Positions 51,294 to 61,534 are shown, counted from the stretch's first letter. The stretch: 64,000 bases of DNA from Limnomonas spitsbergensis (GCA_037349105.1 JAYJMM010000025.1:992001-1056000); one strand, 5' to 3'. The notes: a model not told the origin generated them from the letters alone. A program made the numbers and translations.

Positions 51294-54200
51294 ATGACCA
51301 CCCTTGTCTCTCTCGCCCCTTCACGCTCACCCCTGTCTCATCCATTGCACACTACCTCCAATAATCAGAGGCCGTCACTCAAGTGTGAAAGTGTGAGCGG
51401 CCGCCCCCAGCGCCGCCCCACCGTTGCAGTCAGGGCGCAGGAAGAAGGGAGCGATGACGGGCCAGCGCCGCCCGACATGGGCGAGGCGAGGATCATTGTG
51501 ATCACATCCGGCAAGGTGAGGCCAGGCAAGGGGCCTGTCACCTAAGGCGTCAGACCCATCCCCCCAAACAGGAGGATTCAGTGTCCGGGATGGCCAGGCC
51601 GGGATAAGTGGATTGTCCCAGCCCACTCACTGCAGTGCACTGCACTAGCTCCTGACCTGGCATGACCTGTGCAGACATACGGAGGTCAACACAATGTGTG
51701 GTCACGTCCGGCAAGGTGAGGCCAGGCCTGGATAGTCCTAGCCCTACCCCCCAGTGTAGTGCAGTGCGCTTGCCCCTGATCTGGCATGACCTGCGCAGAC
51801 GTTTTGGGCTGTGGGTGTGTAGGGTGTGTGTGGGAGGGGGCAAGAGATTAATGTGATCACGTCTGGCAAGGTGAGGTCAGGCCTGGATAGCCCTAGTCCC
51901 CCTCTGTAGTGCACTGCGCTAGTCTCTGGCCTGGTATGACCTGCGCAGACATCCCTGCCCCTCCCCCTTCCTTCTCTCACCTGAGGCCCCCTTCCCTCCT
52001 GCCCCTCTTCCTTGCAGGACTGAGTTGGCAAGTCCTCGCCTGAGGCCCCCTTCCCTCCTTCCCCCCACCCTTCCCTCCTGCGCCTCCCCGTTGCAGGGCG
52101 GAGTTGGCAAGACCACATCCTCGGCCAACATCGGGATGAGCATCGCCCGCCTGGGATACAAGGTGGCACTCATAGACGCCGACATAGGGCTGAGGTGAGC
52201 CAGCCCTGCAGAGGGGGTGCAGCCAGACTTGAGGGGGGGGGGGGTCATACTGCGCACCGCGATCCAGCCTGCCGCCTGGCCTGCAAGGTGTCGCTCATCG
52301 ACGCCGGCATTGAGCTTGGGTGAGCAGGGCACCTACCTGACACTGCTTAGTTTGACCGTCCCGGAACCTTCACCCCCTCACCCTGCCGCCCATTACTGGC
52401 GCAACGCCCCCCTGCCCCCTCTCACCCCAGGAGCCTTGACCTGCCAAGCACTGCTTAGCTTGAGGCAGGACAAATCACGCCTCCAGCTCTTCAGATGCTC
52501 CCCCCGAAACCTTCACCCCCTCCCCCTACTACTAATGCCTGTCGTCCCCCACCCTGCTCCCTCTGTGAGGAACCTGCTGATTGTGCTTGCGAATCCTTGG
52601 CACGGCTTCATGAAGCCGTGCCAAGGATTCACAAGCACAATCAGCAGGTTCCTCACAGAGCATCTACCCCCTCTCACCCCCCCCCTCTCATGAGTCTCAT
52701 CCCTCCTCCCCCCCCCTCTCACCCCCTCTGATCCTGTACCCCCCCCTAGGAGCCGGGACCTGCTGATTGTGCTGGAGAATCCTAGGCATGGCTTCACCCT
52801 CTCACCATCCCCTCTCATCCCCCCCCTCTCACCATCCCCTCTCATCCCCCCCCTCTCACCATCCCCTCTCATCCCCCCCTCTCACCATCCCCTCTCATCC
52901 CCCCCTCTCACCATCCCCTCTCATCCCCCCCCTCTCACCATCCCCTCTCAAACCCCCCCTCTCACCATCCCCTCTCATCCCCCCCTCTCACCATCCCCTC
53001 TCATCCCCCCCCTCTCACCATCCCCTCTCACCCCCCCCCCTCCCCCTCTCACCATCCCCTCTCACCCCCCCCTCTCACCATCCCCTCTCATCCCCCCCCT
53101 CTAACCATTCTGTCCTCCTCCCTCTCTCACCATCCCCTCTCATCCCCCCCCTCTCACCATCCCCTCTCATCCCCCCTCTCACCATCCCCTCTCATCCCCC
53201 CCCTCTCACCATCCCCTCTCATCCCCCCCCTCTCACCATTCTGTACCCCTCCCCTAGGAACCTGGACCTGCTGATTGGGCTGGAGAATCCTAGGCACGGC
53301 TTCACCCTCTCACCCCCCCCTCTCACCCCCCCCCCTCTCTCACCCGCTCTCATCCTGTCATCCTCCCCTAGGAACCTGGACCTGCTGTTGGGGCTGGAGA
53401 ACACTAGGCATGGCTTCACCCTCTCACCCCCTCTCACCCCCCCCCCCCCTCTCACCCCCCCTCTCATCCCCCCCCCCTCTCACCCTTCCCCTCTCACCCC
53501 CCCTCTCACTCCCCCCCCTCTCACCCCCCCTCTCCCACCCCCTCCCATCCTGTACCCCCCCCTAGGAACCTGGACCTGCTGTTGGGGCTGGAGAACCGTA
53601 TCCTGTACACTGCCATTGATATCCTGGAGGGCGAGTGCCGCTTGGACCAAGCGTTGATCCGAGATAAGAGGTGGAAGAACCTCTCCCTACTCAGCATGAG
53701 CAGAAATAGGCAGAGGTGAGGAGTGGGGGGGGGGGGGGGGGGAGGCAGGGGATAAGAGGGGGAAGAACCTCTCCCTACTCAGCATGAGCAGAAATAGGCA
53801 GAGGTGAGGAGTGGGGGGGGGGGGGAGGCAGGGGATAAGAGGGGGAAGAACCTCTCCCTACTCAGCATGAGCAGAAATAGGCAGAGGTGAGGAGTGGGGG
53901 GGGGGGGGGGAGGCAGGGGACAAGAGGGGGAAGAACCTGTGTCTACTCAGCATGAGCAGGAATAGGCAGAGGTGAGGAGTGGGGGGGGAAGAGGCAGTTG
54001 GGGGGGCGAACAGAAGGTAGAGGGACTCCTCGGCATGAGGAGACAGAGGCTGGGTTGTGTAGGGTAGAGGGAGGGGAGGGGGAAGAATCTCTCCCTACTC
54101 AGCATGAGCGGAGATGGGCAGAGGTGAGTGGGGCAGAGAGGAAAGGGGGGGGAGAGATGCGGAGAAAAGGGGGGGGGAGAGATGCGGAGAAAAGGGGGGG

Positions 54201-57132
54201 AGAGATGGGGAGAAGGGTTGGAGGGAAGCTGTGTTTATGTATCAGGCGATTGTTAGCCATTGGCGAACAATTGGGCGAGTCGAAAGTATGTCCGATGGGC
54301 CATTTCAGCCTAGCCACACGTCTAAGGAAGACGGCTTGCTGAATTCGAGTGTTCATGTTCACACTTTTTGCACAATTGGCTGCTAGAAAAGTGAGTGTAC
54401 ACGGGGGAGCTCACCTCAGAATCATTTCGATGGTCAACCAGTTTGTTCTCATAGCCCTCCCGTCCTCCTTTGCTTTTCAGATACAACGTGACGCGTAGCC
54501 ACATGGAGGAGCTCACCTCGGCCATCATCTCACTGGGCTATCAGTTCATCCTCATCGACTGCCCGGCCGGCATTGATGTTGGATTTATCAACGCCATCTC
54601 GCCTGCAAGGGAGGCCCTGGTGGTCACCACACCTGAAATCACGTCCATCAGAGATGCAGGTGGGAGGTGTGGGAGGGGTTATGGAGGGGTTGGGGGCAGG
54701 GGGGGGGGAGGAGCGAGGCATCGGCGTTGGATTATTAACGCCATCTTGCCTGCAAGGGAGGCCCTTGTGGTCACCACACCTAAAATCACGTCCATCAGAG
54801 ATGCAGGTGGGAAGTGTTATGGAGGGGGGGGGCAGGTGGGCGGCATGGGTGAGTGGGTGGGCGGCGTGGGGGGTGATGGGCGGGTAGAAGGTAGGTGGGT
54901 GATAGGGAGGGGGGTGGGCAGGTGGGTGGCATGGGTGAGTGGGTGGGCGGCGTGGGGGGTGATGGGGGGGTAGAAGTTAGGTGGGTGATAGGGAGGGGGG
55001 TGGGCAGGTGGGTGGCATGGGTGAGTGGGTGGGCGGCGTGGGGGGTGATGGGGGTGTAGAAGGTAGGTGGGTGATAGGGAGGGGGGAGGCAGGTGAGTGG
55101 CATGCATATTGTGTTGCGCTGTGCTCCCCTGCTTCATGCCTCCATTTAAATAATGGTTTCTGTCCTTCCCCCTGCAGATCATGTTGCGCTGCGTTACCCT
55201 GCGTCCATGCCTAGTTTAATTGTTTCTCCCTTAATAAATGGTTTCTGTCCCTCCCCTGCAGATCGTGTTGCAGGCCTACTTGAAGCCAACGGTGTCTTCA
55301 ACGTCAAGCTGCTGGTCAACCGTGTGCGACCAGATATGATTGCAAGGAATGACATGATGTCCGTTAAGGATGTGCAGGAAATGCTGGGCATACCTCTGCT
55401 TGGAGCGATTCCTGAGGATGAACAGGTGTGACCGGGTGGGGGGCATCAACAGGTGTGGACGGATGGGGGACATGAACAGGTGTGAACGGATGGGGGACAT
55501 GAACAGGTGTGAACGGGTGGGGGGCATGAACAGGTGTGAACGGGTGGGGGACATGAACAGGTGTGAATGGGTGGGGGACATGAAGAGTTGGAGGGGGGGG
55601 GGGGGCATTTCTGAAGATTAACAGGTGTGAATGGGTGGGGGACATGAACAGGTGGAGGGGTGGAAGGCATGAACAGGTGTGAATGGGTGGGGGGCATGAA
55701 CAGGTGTGAATGGGTGGGGGGCATGAACAGGTGTGAATGGGCGGGGGACATGAACAGTTGGGGTGCTGGGGGCGCGTAGCGCTTTTTACCCGCTGGGTTC
55801 AAATAATGCCGCACATCGGGATCCGCCATGGTTCTATTTGCGTGACTCCTTAAGGAGTTCATGAGAATTAGCAGATGGGAAAGAGGGAGGGGGGGTGGGG
55901 GGGCATCTCTGAAATGTAGTCTGATCCTCCTGGTCATTTGCGAAGCCTGGATCACGATTTGATCGCAGGGGGGGGGGGGGGCATCTTTCAACCTGATTCT
56001 ACGCGGCCTCCCTTTGTACTCGATCCTCCTCGCTTAACCCCTGCCAGTCTAGACAAGACGCCATTGCAGCCAAGCCTTTGTCTGAGCAGGGCCCAGAGGT
56101 GGGACAACATTGGCTGAAACCCCTGCCACCCCCAGATCCTCGTCAATCAAGCTGTTTCTGCCCAGCCCACCTCTCCCACTCCTCCCCTCTGCTCACCCCG
56201 AGGGGACTCCTCTCTAGCTGTTTCTGCCCAGACCACTTCTCCCACTCCTCCCCTCTGCTCACCCCTAGGGGACTCCTCTCTAGCTGTTTCTGCCCAGACC
56301 CCCTCTCCCACTCCTCCCCTCTGCTCACCCCTAGGGGACTCCTCTCTAGCTGTTTCTGCCCAGACCCCCTCTCCCACTCCTCCCCTCTGCTCACCCCTAG
56401 GGGACTCCTCTCTAGCTGTTTCTGCCCAGACCCCCTCTCCCACTCCTCCCCTCTGCTCACCCCTAGGGGACTCCTCTCTAGCTGTTTCTGCCCAGCCCAC
56501 CTCTCCCACTCCTCCCCTCTGCTCACCCCTAGGGAACTCCTCTCTAGCTGTTTCTGCCCAGACCCCCTCTCCCACTCCTCCCCTCTGCTCACCCCTAGGG
56601 GACTCCTCTCTAGCTGTTTCTGCCCAGACCCCCTCTCCCACTCCTCCCCTCTGCTCACCCCTAGGGGACTCCTCTCTAGCTGTTTCTGCCCAGACCCCCT
56701 CTCCCACTCCTCCCCTCTGCTCACCCCTAGGGGACTCCTCTCTAGCTGTTTCTGCCCAGACCCCCTCTCCCACTCCTCCCCTCTGCTCACCCCTAGGGGA
56801 CTCCTCTCTAGCTGTTTCTGCCCAGACCCCCTCTCCCACTCCTCCCCTCTGCTCACCCCTAGGGGACTCCTCTCTAGCTGTTTCTGCCCAGACCCCCTAC
56901 CAGTTGCCTTTCTTAGGCGTAGCGTCATTGACTGGCCTCCCTGCCCCACCCCCTGCAGGTGATCATCTCGACCAACCGTGGCGAGCCGCTTGTGCTCCAG
57001 AAGAAGATGACGCTGAGTGGGATTGCTTATGAAAATGCTGCACGGCGGTTGGTGGGCCGGCAGGACTACTTTGTGGAGATGGGGCCTCAGAGCAAAGGGA
57101 TTCTGGAGAAGTTCGCCCAGCTGTGGGCATGA
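51294..57132 (+). CDS. minD: Septum-site determining protein MinD, plastid-type
   Basis: ParA-family ATPase that, with MinE, positions the FtsZ ring of dividing plastids at the inner envelope. Exons: 51294-51515, 52097-52194, 53566-53715, 54481-54659, 55262-55425, 56959-57132; all GT..AG and in phase, 328 aa. The start ATG 51294 opens a Ser/Arg-rich, acid-poor leader (MTTLVSLAPSRSPLSHPLHT…) taken as a transit peptide. ARIIVITSGK|GGVGKTT forms the deviant Walker A (residues 73-81), split exactly between exons 1 and 2. Further: ALIDADIGLRNLDLLLGLEN, ILIDCPAGID (D183), VVTTPEITSIRDADRV, LLVNRVRPDM, DVQEMLGIPLLGAIPEDE. The C-terminus KGILEKFAQLWA looks like the amphipathic membrane-targeting helix. 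Length and motif order match the family. Confidence 0.96.
51681..51960 (+). repeat. Copies of the minD exon 1 3' end with donor, 2 copies
   Basis: GTGGTCACGTCCGGCAAG|GT at about 51700-51718 and GTGATCACGTCTGGCAAG|GT at about 51853-51872 repeat the VITSGK|GTGAGGCCAGGC end of exon 1. Both carry the following 150 bp of intron (CCTGGATAGTCCTAGCCC, ATGACCTGCGCAGAC). Confidence 0.9.
52010..52036 (+). repeat. Copy of the minD exon 2 acceptor
   Basis: CTTGCAGGACTGAGTTGGCA, AGTCC mimics TTGCAGGGCGGAGTTGGCAA, GACC at 52091. The change GGCGGA to GACTGA destroys the P-loop start and adds a stop. Confidence 0.8.
52256..52325 (+). repeat. Copy of the minD exon 2 3' end with donor
   Basis: CTGCAAGGTGTCGCTCATCG, ACGCCGGCATTGAGCTTGG|GTGAGC repeats KVALIDADIGL|GTGAGC from exon 2, with the key Asp of the DAD segment changed to Gly (DAG). 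Confidence 0.85.
52561..52670. other. 110-bp near-perfect palindrome
   Basis: Arms 52561-52615 and 52616-52670 are reverse complements with one mismatch that I can see (GCGAATC against GTGAATC) and no loop (centre GGCTTCATGAAGCC). Each arm is a copy of the minD exon 3 start and its flank (GGAACCTGCTGATTGTGCTT…), so it is an inverted duplication of an exon end. Confidence 0.93.
52680..53565 (+). repeat. Copies of the minD exon 3 5' end, with CTCTCACCATCCCC arrays
   Basis: CCTAGGAACCTGGACCTGCT, then GATTGGGCTGGAGAATCCTA, recurs at about 52746, 53262 and 53369, before the intact exon at 53566. Between them a 25-27 bp array of CTCTCACCATCCCCTCTCAT, CCCCCC fills 52795-53240, with related C/T arrays to 53555. 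The array unit begins just where the duplicated exon piece ends (…GGCTTCACCCTCTCAC). Confidence 0.92.
53716..54125 (+). repeat. ~85-bp copies of the minD exon 3 3' end with donor, 4 copies
   Basis: GGGGAAGAACCTCTCCCTAC, TCAGCATGAGCAGAAATAGG, CAGAG|GTGAGGAGTG, at about 53751, 53834, 53917 and 54072. They repeat KNLSLLSMSRNRQR and donor, separated by G-runs of 9-18. The W codon of KRWKN is GGG (Gly) in the copies. Confidence 0.95.
54718..54820 (+). repeat. Copy of the minD exon 4 3' end with donor
   Basis: ATTAACGCCATCTTGCCTGC…ATCAGAGATGCAG|GTGGGAAG repeats FINAISPAREALVVTTPEIT with small changes (ISP to LP, PEIT to PKIT). Long enough to be a candidate alternative exon, but phase is lost at its left edge. 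Confidence 0.9.
54821..55110 (+). repeat. ~77-bp G/T-rich array, 3-4 copies
   Basis: Units of GGGTGATAGGGAGGGGGGTG, GGCAGGTGGGTGGCATGGGT, GAGTGGGTGGGCGGCGTGGG, starting right after the donor of the exon 4 copy. It contains many GGTGGG/GTGAGT donor-like strings. Confidence 0.9.
55095..55240 (+). repeat. Copies of the minD exon 5 acceptor, 2 copies
   Basis: TTCTGTCCTTCCCCCTGCAG|ATCATGTTGCGCTG (55160-55200), and an older copy near 55105 (ATATTGTGTTGCGCTGTGC), repeat the TTCTGTCCCTCCCCTGCAG|ATCGTGTTGCAGG acceptor at 55262. Confidence 0.85.
55426..55765 (+). repeat. ~31-bp copies of the minD exon 5 3' end with donor, ~9 copies
   Basis: Units of ATGAACAG|GTGTGAACGGGT, GGGGGAC follow the exon end GATGAACAG|GTGTGACCGGGT at 55425. 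One longer copy (55608-55635, ATTTCTGAAGATTAACAG|GT) includes ISED from AIPEDEQ. Confidence 0.92.
56060..56110 (+). repeat. LINE-tail fragment in a minD intron
   Basis: GCAGCCAAGCCTTTGTCTGA, GCAGGGCCCAGAGGTGGGAC: the end of the LINE-like 3' tail. Confidence 0.65.
56150..56905. repeat. 66-bp array in the last minD intron, ~11.5 copies
   Basis: Unit CTGTTTCTGCCCAGACCCCC, TCTCCCACTCCTCCCCTCTG, CTCACCCCTAGGGGACTCCT, CTCTAG. Length is a multiple of three, so both strands stay open (22-aa repeats), which is misleading. Each unit holds CCCCTAG|GGG, an acceptor-like site, but no minD exon similarity. Confidence 0.93.
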
Positions 57133-58028
57133 GGAGGAGGAGGAGCCTTTACTGGGGTTGTGCTTGGGAGGGCCGATTGAGGTGTAGGTGCTGTCGCTCG
57201 AGGGGGAGTTGAAGCAGAATTTCAGTTTATAAGACGCCAGTAGGTGAATGGGACGTGTGCATGCCAAACAACGCAAGCACGGACAAAATAGCGGAGCATG
57301 GATCCAGAGGGGTAGGTGGGATGTGAATCCCTTGTTGTGGGCAGGTGTAGATGCAGGAGGCGCGAGTCTGCCGAAGGGGGAATAGAAGTGCAGCTGCAGG
57401 CAGTAATATTAAATAGCAGCGCGTGCAATGTCGATGATACAAATCGATCTGTAAAACATGGGAAAATGTAGCATGGACAAAAATATGCCAATGTCCTTAA
57501 GTGTACTGAGGCAGCTTGTCATGGCTGGAGCATGGATGCCTTTCAATCGCACCATGCTTGTTCAGTACTCAAATAGCTTCACTACACAACCTCTTAACGC
57601 ATCATGTCGTGTATCTTTTAGAGCGTTACTCTGACTAGATATCCAAAATCCTGCGCGTGAACTGCCATTTACGGTTTACAATCCTCGATTTCAAACGTAT
57701 GGTGCCCGCGCCTTAAAAAACTATTCTAGTAGCATCTCCCAGTGTAGCAGGTGAAGCCACAGCAGCCACGCACATTCCCATACTTTGGTACTGACAGCGT
57801 TAGAGCATTCAATCACGGGCATTTAATACAGGTTCCAGACAGAGTCAAATCAGAAGATTTCAGATATTTTACATAGGGTATTCAACCATCAAGGTAAATC
57901 GTACGTGAAACTGCCGTTTATCAGGCTGCACACAACTTAAAATACCACGGAAGGTCAAAACGCAAACCCCTACTGGTGTCTCCATGTTTTAAGAGTAGAG
58001 AGACCCATTGCCCAAGACTCTGCGGCAT
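57133..58028. other. minD 3' region, intergenic
   Basis: No gene and no notable repeat seen. Convergent with the minus-strand gene ending at 58029. Confidence 0.5.
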
Positions 58029-59252
58029 CTACCCTGGTCCAGGAGGTGGGGGCAGGGGCGGCGGCTGGCTGCTCCCCGCCAGCTGCCCCGTCAGTTGACT
58101 CATCAGCTCCGCAACCGTCATGTGCGCCATGCTCTTCAACGCAGAGAACTCGTTGTAACTGCCGGACACGCGCCCAAAGGCAGGTGCAGAGGCGGCCGCC
58201 CCGCTGCTCCCGGCCTGTCCCGCTCCTGCTGCCCCGCTGCTGCCTGCGGCGGCCAGCCCGTCGGCGAGGGAGGGGCGCTTGCCGCTGCCGCCAATATCAT
58301 CACTGGCAGACCTGTCAGGTGGGAGAGTGGCTCAATCGGGGAGAAAGGAAGTGTGAACGGGGGCGAAAGGCTCAGTCAGGGAAAGAGGAAGTGTGAACGG
58401 GGGATTGCACTACACAACTTACACCTGAACTGCTGCCTTTCTCCCAGCCTGTTGTGTCCCTTCACCTCATTTCCCTTTTTATTTCTTCCTGACCAACTTC
58501 CCCCTCTTCCCAACCGGTTACGAAGGCCTATATGAGCAGGGCCCAGAGTGAAGTTTTGTGAAGTTTTTACAGTCCAACAGAGCATCACATTTTATACATG
58601 GGACATGTGCCCGTAAGTCAGTACAGGCACTTGATAGACATGTAACGTCATTGACTCCTAGACTGTTGTCTACATTGCTGCACTGTTCCTGCACAGTCGC
58701 CCTCCCCGGGGTCAGAGACGGGAGCAACAGCGGAATGCCAACAGCCACATCACGGTGGAAGTTTTTTTGTTGTTAGCGATTTGATTGGTGGATTCTGTAC
58801 AGGGTAGGAGTGGGAGAGGAACAACGCTACAGGACTTCTTGAGTGAAGATAGCATCCCGACACCAGCTGAGCCGTCACCATTCGAGGTGTCAGAGACAGG
58901 GGCATCAGCGGAATCCTCGCAGTCATTTGGAGGTGACAGCAGGGCGAGAGTAAGGCGGGAACAGAAAGAAAGAAAGAAAACTACGCCCCGCAGGGTCGTT
59001 AGGGATAAGGAAACAGCGCGACATGGGACTGAATTGCGTCCGCACCGTTACCATCATAACAAGAGAAATTCACGACAGGAACAACACTATAAGGACCAAC
59101 CTCTTGAGTGCCGATAGTAGCCCTGCACCATCCGCTGGGCTGACCCCTGGGCTCAGGGAGGGGAGCATCAGCGGCCGCCCTGCCGCCCCACCGCCTGGCC
59201 CTGCTGCCGCCAAGCCCTGCGCCGCCGCCTCTGGGCCAAGTGCAGACAGAAC
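58029..59252 (-). CDS. Unidentified protein, last two exons
   Basis: Minus strand. Exon 59252-59101 starts after CCCTAG with VLSALGPEAAAQGLAAAGPG and ends LLSALK plus AG. The last exon, 58311-58029, starts after CTGACAG with G, completing an Arg codon, then SASDDIGGSGKRPSLADG, an Ala/Gly/Ser-rich stretch, SGSYNEFSALKSMAHMTVAE, LMSQLTGQLAG and a Pro-rich end. The phase joins correctly. The donor GTTGGT is unusual. Composition suggests a mostly disordered regulatory tail. I do not recognise the family. Upstream exons must lie at 59.3-60.4 kb or beyond but are not visible. Confidence 0.6.
58525..58660 (-). repeat. GATGCATGGGAC element inside a LINE-tail fragment
   Basis: GAGCAGGGCCCAGAGTGAAG, then TTTTTACAGTCCAACAGAGC, then ATCACATTTTATACATGGGA, then ATGTAACGTCATTGAC. 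Same family as 47935-48030, opposite sense, flanked by tail pieces on both sides. Confidence 0.75.
58680..58940 (-). repeat. Two diverged copies of the 59252-59101 exon
   Basis: Minus strand: 58740-58680 reads PLLLPSLTPGRATVQ, like PLMLPSLSPGVSPADG. 58925-58840 reads SADAPVSDTSNGDGSAGVGM, LSSLKK in a shifted frame, like …LLSALKR. Both lie in the intron downstream of the intact exon. Confidence 0.75.
58965..59065 (+). repeat. Dispersed GAAAGA..CTACGCCC element, copy 3
   Basis: GAAAGAAAGAAAGAAAACTA, CGCCCCGCAGGGTCGTTAGG, GATAAGGAAACAGCGCGACA, then GTCCGCACCGTTACCATCAT. It sits between the exon copies. Confidence 0.75.
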
Positions 59253-59269
59253 CTAGGGGTTGGGGAAAG

Positions 59270-59650
59270 GGCAGGGAGGATCAGTGAAGGAGAGGGGAGG
59301 TCAAGGTAAGGGGAGGGGAGGGGAGGGGAGGTCAAGGTAAGGGGAGGGGAGGATTGATGAAGGAGAGGGGAGGTCAAGGTAAGGGGAGGGGAGGATTGAT
59401 GAAGGAGAGGGGAGGTCAAGGTAAGGGGAGGGGAGGGGAGGTCAAGGTAAGGGGAGGGAAGGATTGATGAAGGAGAGAGGAGGTCAAGGTAAGGGGAGGG
59501 GAGGATTGATGAAGGAGAGGGGAGGTCAAGGTAAGGGGAGGGGAGGATTGATGAAGGAGAGAGGAGGTCAAGGTAAGGGGAGGGGAGGATTGATGAAGGA
59601 GAGGGGAGGTCAAGGTAAGGGGAGGGGAGGGGAGGTCAAGGTAAGGGAAG
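59270..59650. repeat. ~40-60 bp AGGTCAAGGTAAGGGGAGGG array
   Basis: Units GGTCAAGGTAAGGGGAGGGG with or without AGGATTGATGAAGGAGAG, about 9 copies. Reads as TLTSPLLHQSSPP repeats on the minus strand, an artefact. It contains AAG|GTAAGG, a consensus-like donor in the wrong orientation for the local gene. Confidence 0.9.
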
Positions 59651-59944
59651 GTTTGGGGTCCAACTCCTGCACTCCAAGACCTGAGGAGGCAGGTGAGACA
59701 TATGGAGTGTGAAGCGGCAACACACTACCGGTAACATAGTTTTAAACTGATGTAAATCCATTATTTCTGAAACGCTTGCTTTGAAGCAAATAAATGAAAA
59801 AAAACTCCACATTCCCGATTGAAAAAGACATTGACAATGGATAATTATTATTTAAATGAATCCCTCACCCATGAACAAACGATTTGTGGGAGGGAAGGCT
59901 ATTCGAATTTAAACACCAATTCACGCTTTTTGTCCTAGGAGTTA

Positions 59945-60060
59945 CAGACGTTACACCTCTGGGCCCTGCTAAATAAAGTCTTGGCCGCGTGGGCGCCTAA
60001 CTTAAGGGTTGGGAGGACAGAACGAAACAAACACCAGAGGACATGGAAAAAAATGAGGAG
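59945..60060 (-). repeat. LINE-like 3' tail, third copy
   Basis: CGTTACACCTCTGGGCCCTG, CTTGGCCGCGTGGGCGCCTA, GGGTTGGGAGGACAGAACGA, AACAAACACCAGAGGACATG: matches 48860-48960 closely, opposite sense to the 48.05-kb copy. Confidence 0.75.
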
Positions 60061-60354
60061 AAAACTTGAGGTCCCAGGAGTGTGGAGTCGTAACAATGGG
60101 TTTGTCCGATCCTAGGACGGAGTCGAGAGTCTTGACAGCGTCTTGGGCTATCTTTTGTTTGGACTTAACAAAGTATGAGGCTGGCCGCCCAACGCTGAAA
60201 AGCCTGGAACGCAAGCACAGAGAAACAGCCTGGGTGCGCTTGTGGCCCTCGTCGACAGCTGGGACAAGGCGAGCAGGAAAATGAGGTTCCGCATGTACAC
60301 ACACCTTCATGTTCGAATCCCCACCACTCTTGCATCTGTTGATTCAGTGCATAA
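60061..60354. other. Unassigned
   Basis: A minus-strand frame (60302-60002) contains …VDEGHKRTQAVSLCLRSRLF… and may belong to a mobile element joined to the tail at 59945-60060. No match recognised. Confidence 0.3.
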
Positions 60355-60445
60355 GGAAGAAAGAAACTACGCCCCACTAGGGTGTAGAGGTAAGGGAAAC
60401 AACGCAGCTTGGGGCCATAGCCACATCCACACCATCATCAATGCA
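60355..60445 (+). repeat. Dispersed GAAAGA..CTACGCCC element, copy 4
   Basis: GAAGAAAGAAACTACGCCCC, ACTAGGGTGTAGAGGTAAGG, GAAACAACGCAGCTTGGGGC, CATAGCCACATCCACACCAT. It directly precedes the 10-bp satellite. Confidence 0.75.
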
Positions 60446-60454
60446 CCTGTTGAT

Positions 60455-61372
60455 ACAATCCAATACGACCCAATACGATCTAGTACGACCCAATATGATC
60501 CAATATGTTCCAATACGATCCAATATGATCCAATACGATCCAGTACGACCCAATATGATCCAGTACGACCCAATATGATCCAATACGATCCAATACGATC
60601 CAATATGTTCCAATACGATCCAATATGTTCCAATACGATCCAATATGTTCCAATACGATCCAATATGTTCCAATACGACCCAATACGATCCAGTACGACC
60701 CAATATGATCCAATATGATCCAATATGATCCAATATGTTCCAATACGACCCAATACGATCCAGTACGACCCAATATGATCCAGTACGACCCAATATGATC
60801 CAATATGATCCAATATGTTCCAATACGATCCAATACAATCCATTATGATCCAATACGATCCAGTACGACCCAATATGATCCAGTACGACCCAATATGATC
60901 CAATATGTTCCAATACGATCCAATATGTTCCAATACGATCCAATATGTTCCAATACGATCCAGTACGACCCAATATGATCCAATACGATCCAGTACGACC
61001 CATTATGATCCAGTACGACCCAATATGATCCAATATGTTCCAATACGATCCAATACGATCCAATATGTTCCAGTACGATCCAATATGATCCAATACGATC
61101 CAGTACGACCCAATATGATCCAGTACGACCCAATATGATCCAATATGTTCCTATACGATCCAATATGATCCAATACGACCCAATATGATCCAATATGTTC
61201 CAATACAATCCAATACGACCCAATACGATCCAGTACGACCCAATATGATCCAATATGTTTCAATATGATCCAATATGATCCAATACGACCCAATACAACC
61301 CAATATGACCCAATATGATCCAATACGACCCAATACGATCCAATACGATCCAATATGATCCAATATGATCCT
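60455..61372. repeat. 10-bp CCAATACGAT satellite, ~90 units
   Basis: Head-to-tail CCAATACGAT, CCAATATGAT, CCAGTACGAC and CCAATATGTT variants with strict 10-bp register. Minus-strand frames (GSYWIILD…) are open because the repeat has no stops. The period is close to one helical turn. Confidence 0.95.
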
Positions 61373-61534
61373 ACACGGCGTGTGCAGCCGTATAGGAGCC
61401 TCATTATCATGAAGTTCAATCTTTGTGTCCTGATCCTTATTATCTGATCAGTACCCATATATTTCAACTGCCCTCCCTCGGGTATGAATCAATTGTTCAT
61501 TCCATGCTCCCCTCGGATTAAAATAAGGACAACA

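Noticed and set aside
56078..57276. 294-377 codon frames on both strands over the 66-bp array
   Set aside because: Unit length is a multiple of three without stops; the region is a minD intron between firm exons at 55425 and 56959.
60300..60325. tRNA-like B box GTTCGAATCCCC
   Set aside because: No matching A box, acceptor stem or cloverleaf upstream at the required distance.
60367..61467. GSYWIILDRIGSYW-type frames
   Set aside because: Translation of the 10-bp satellite.
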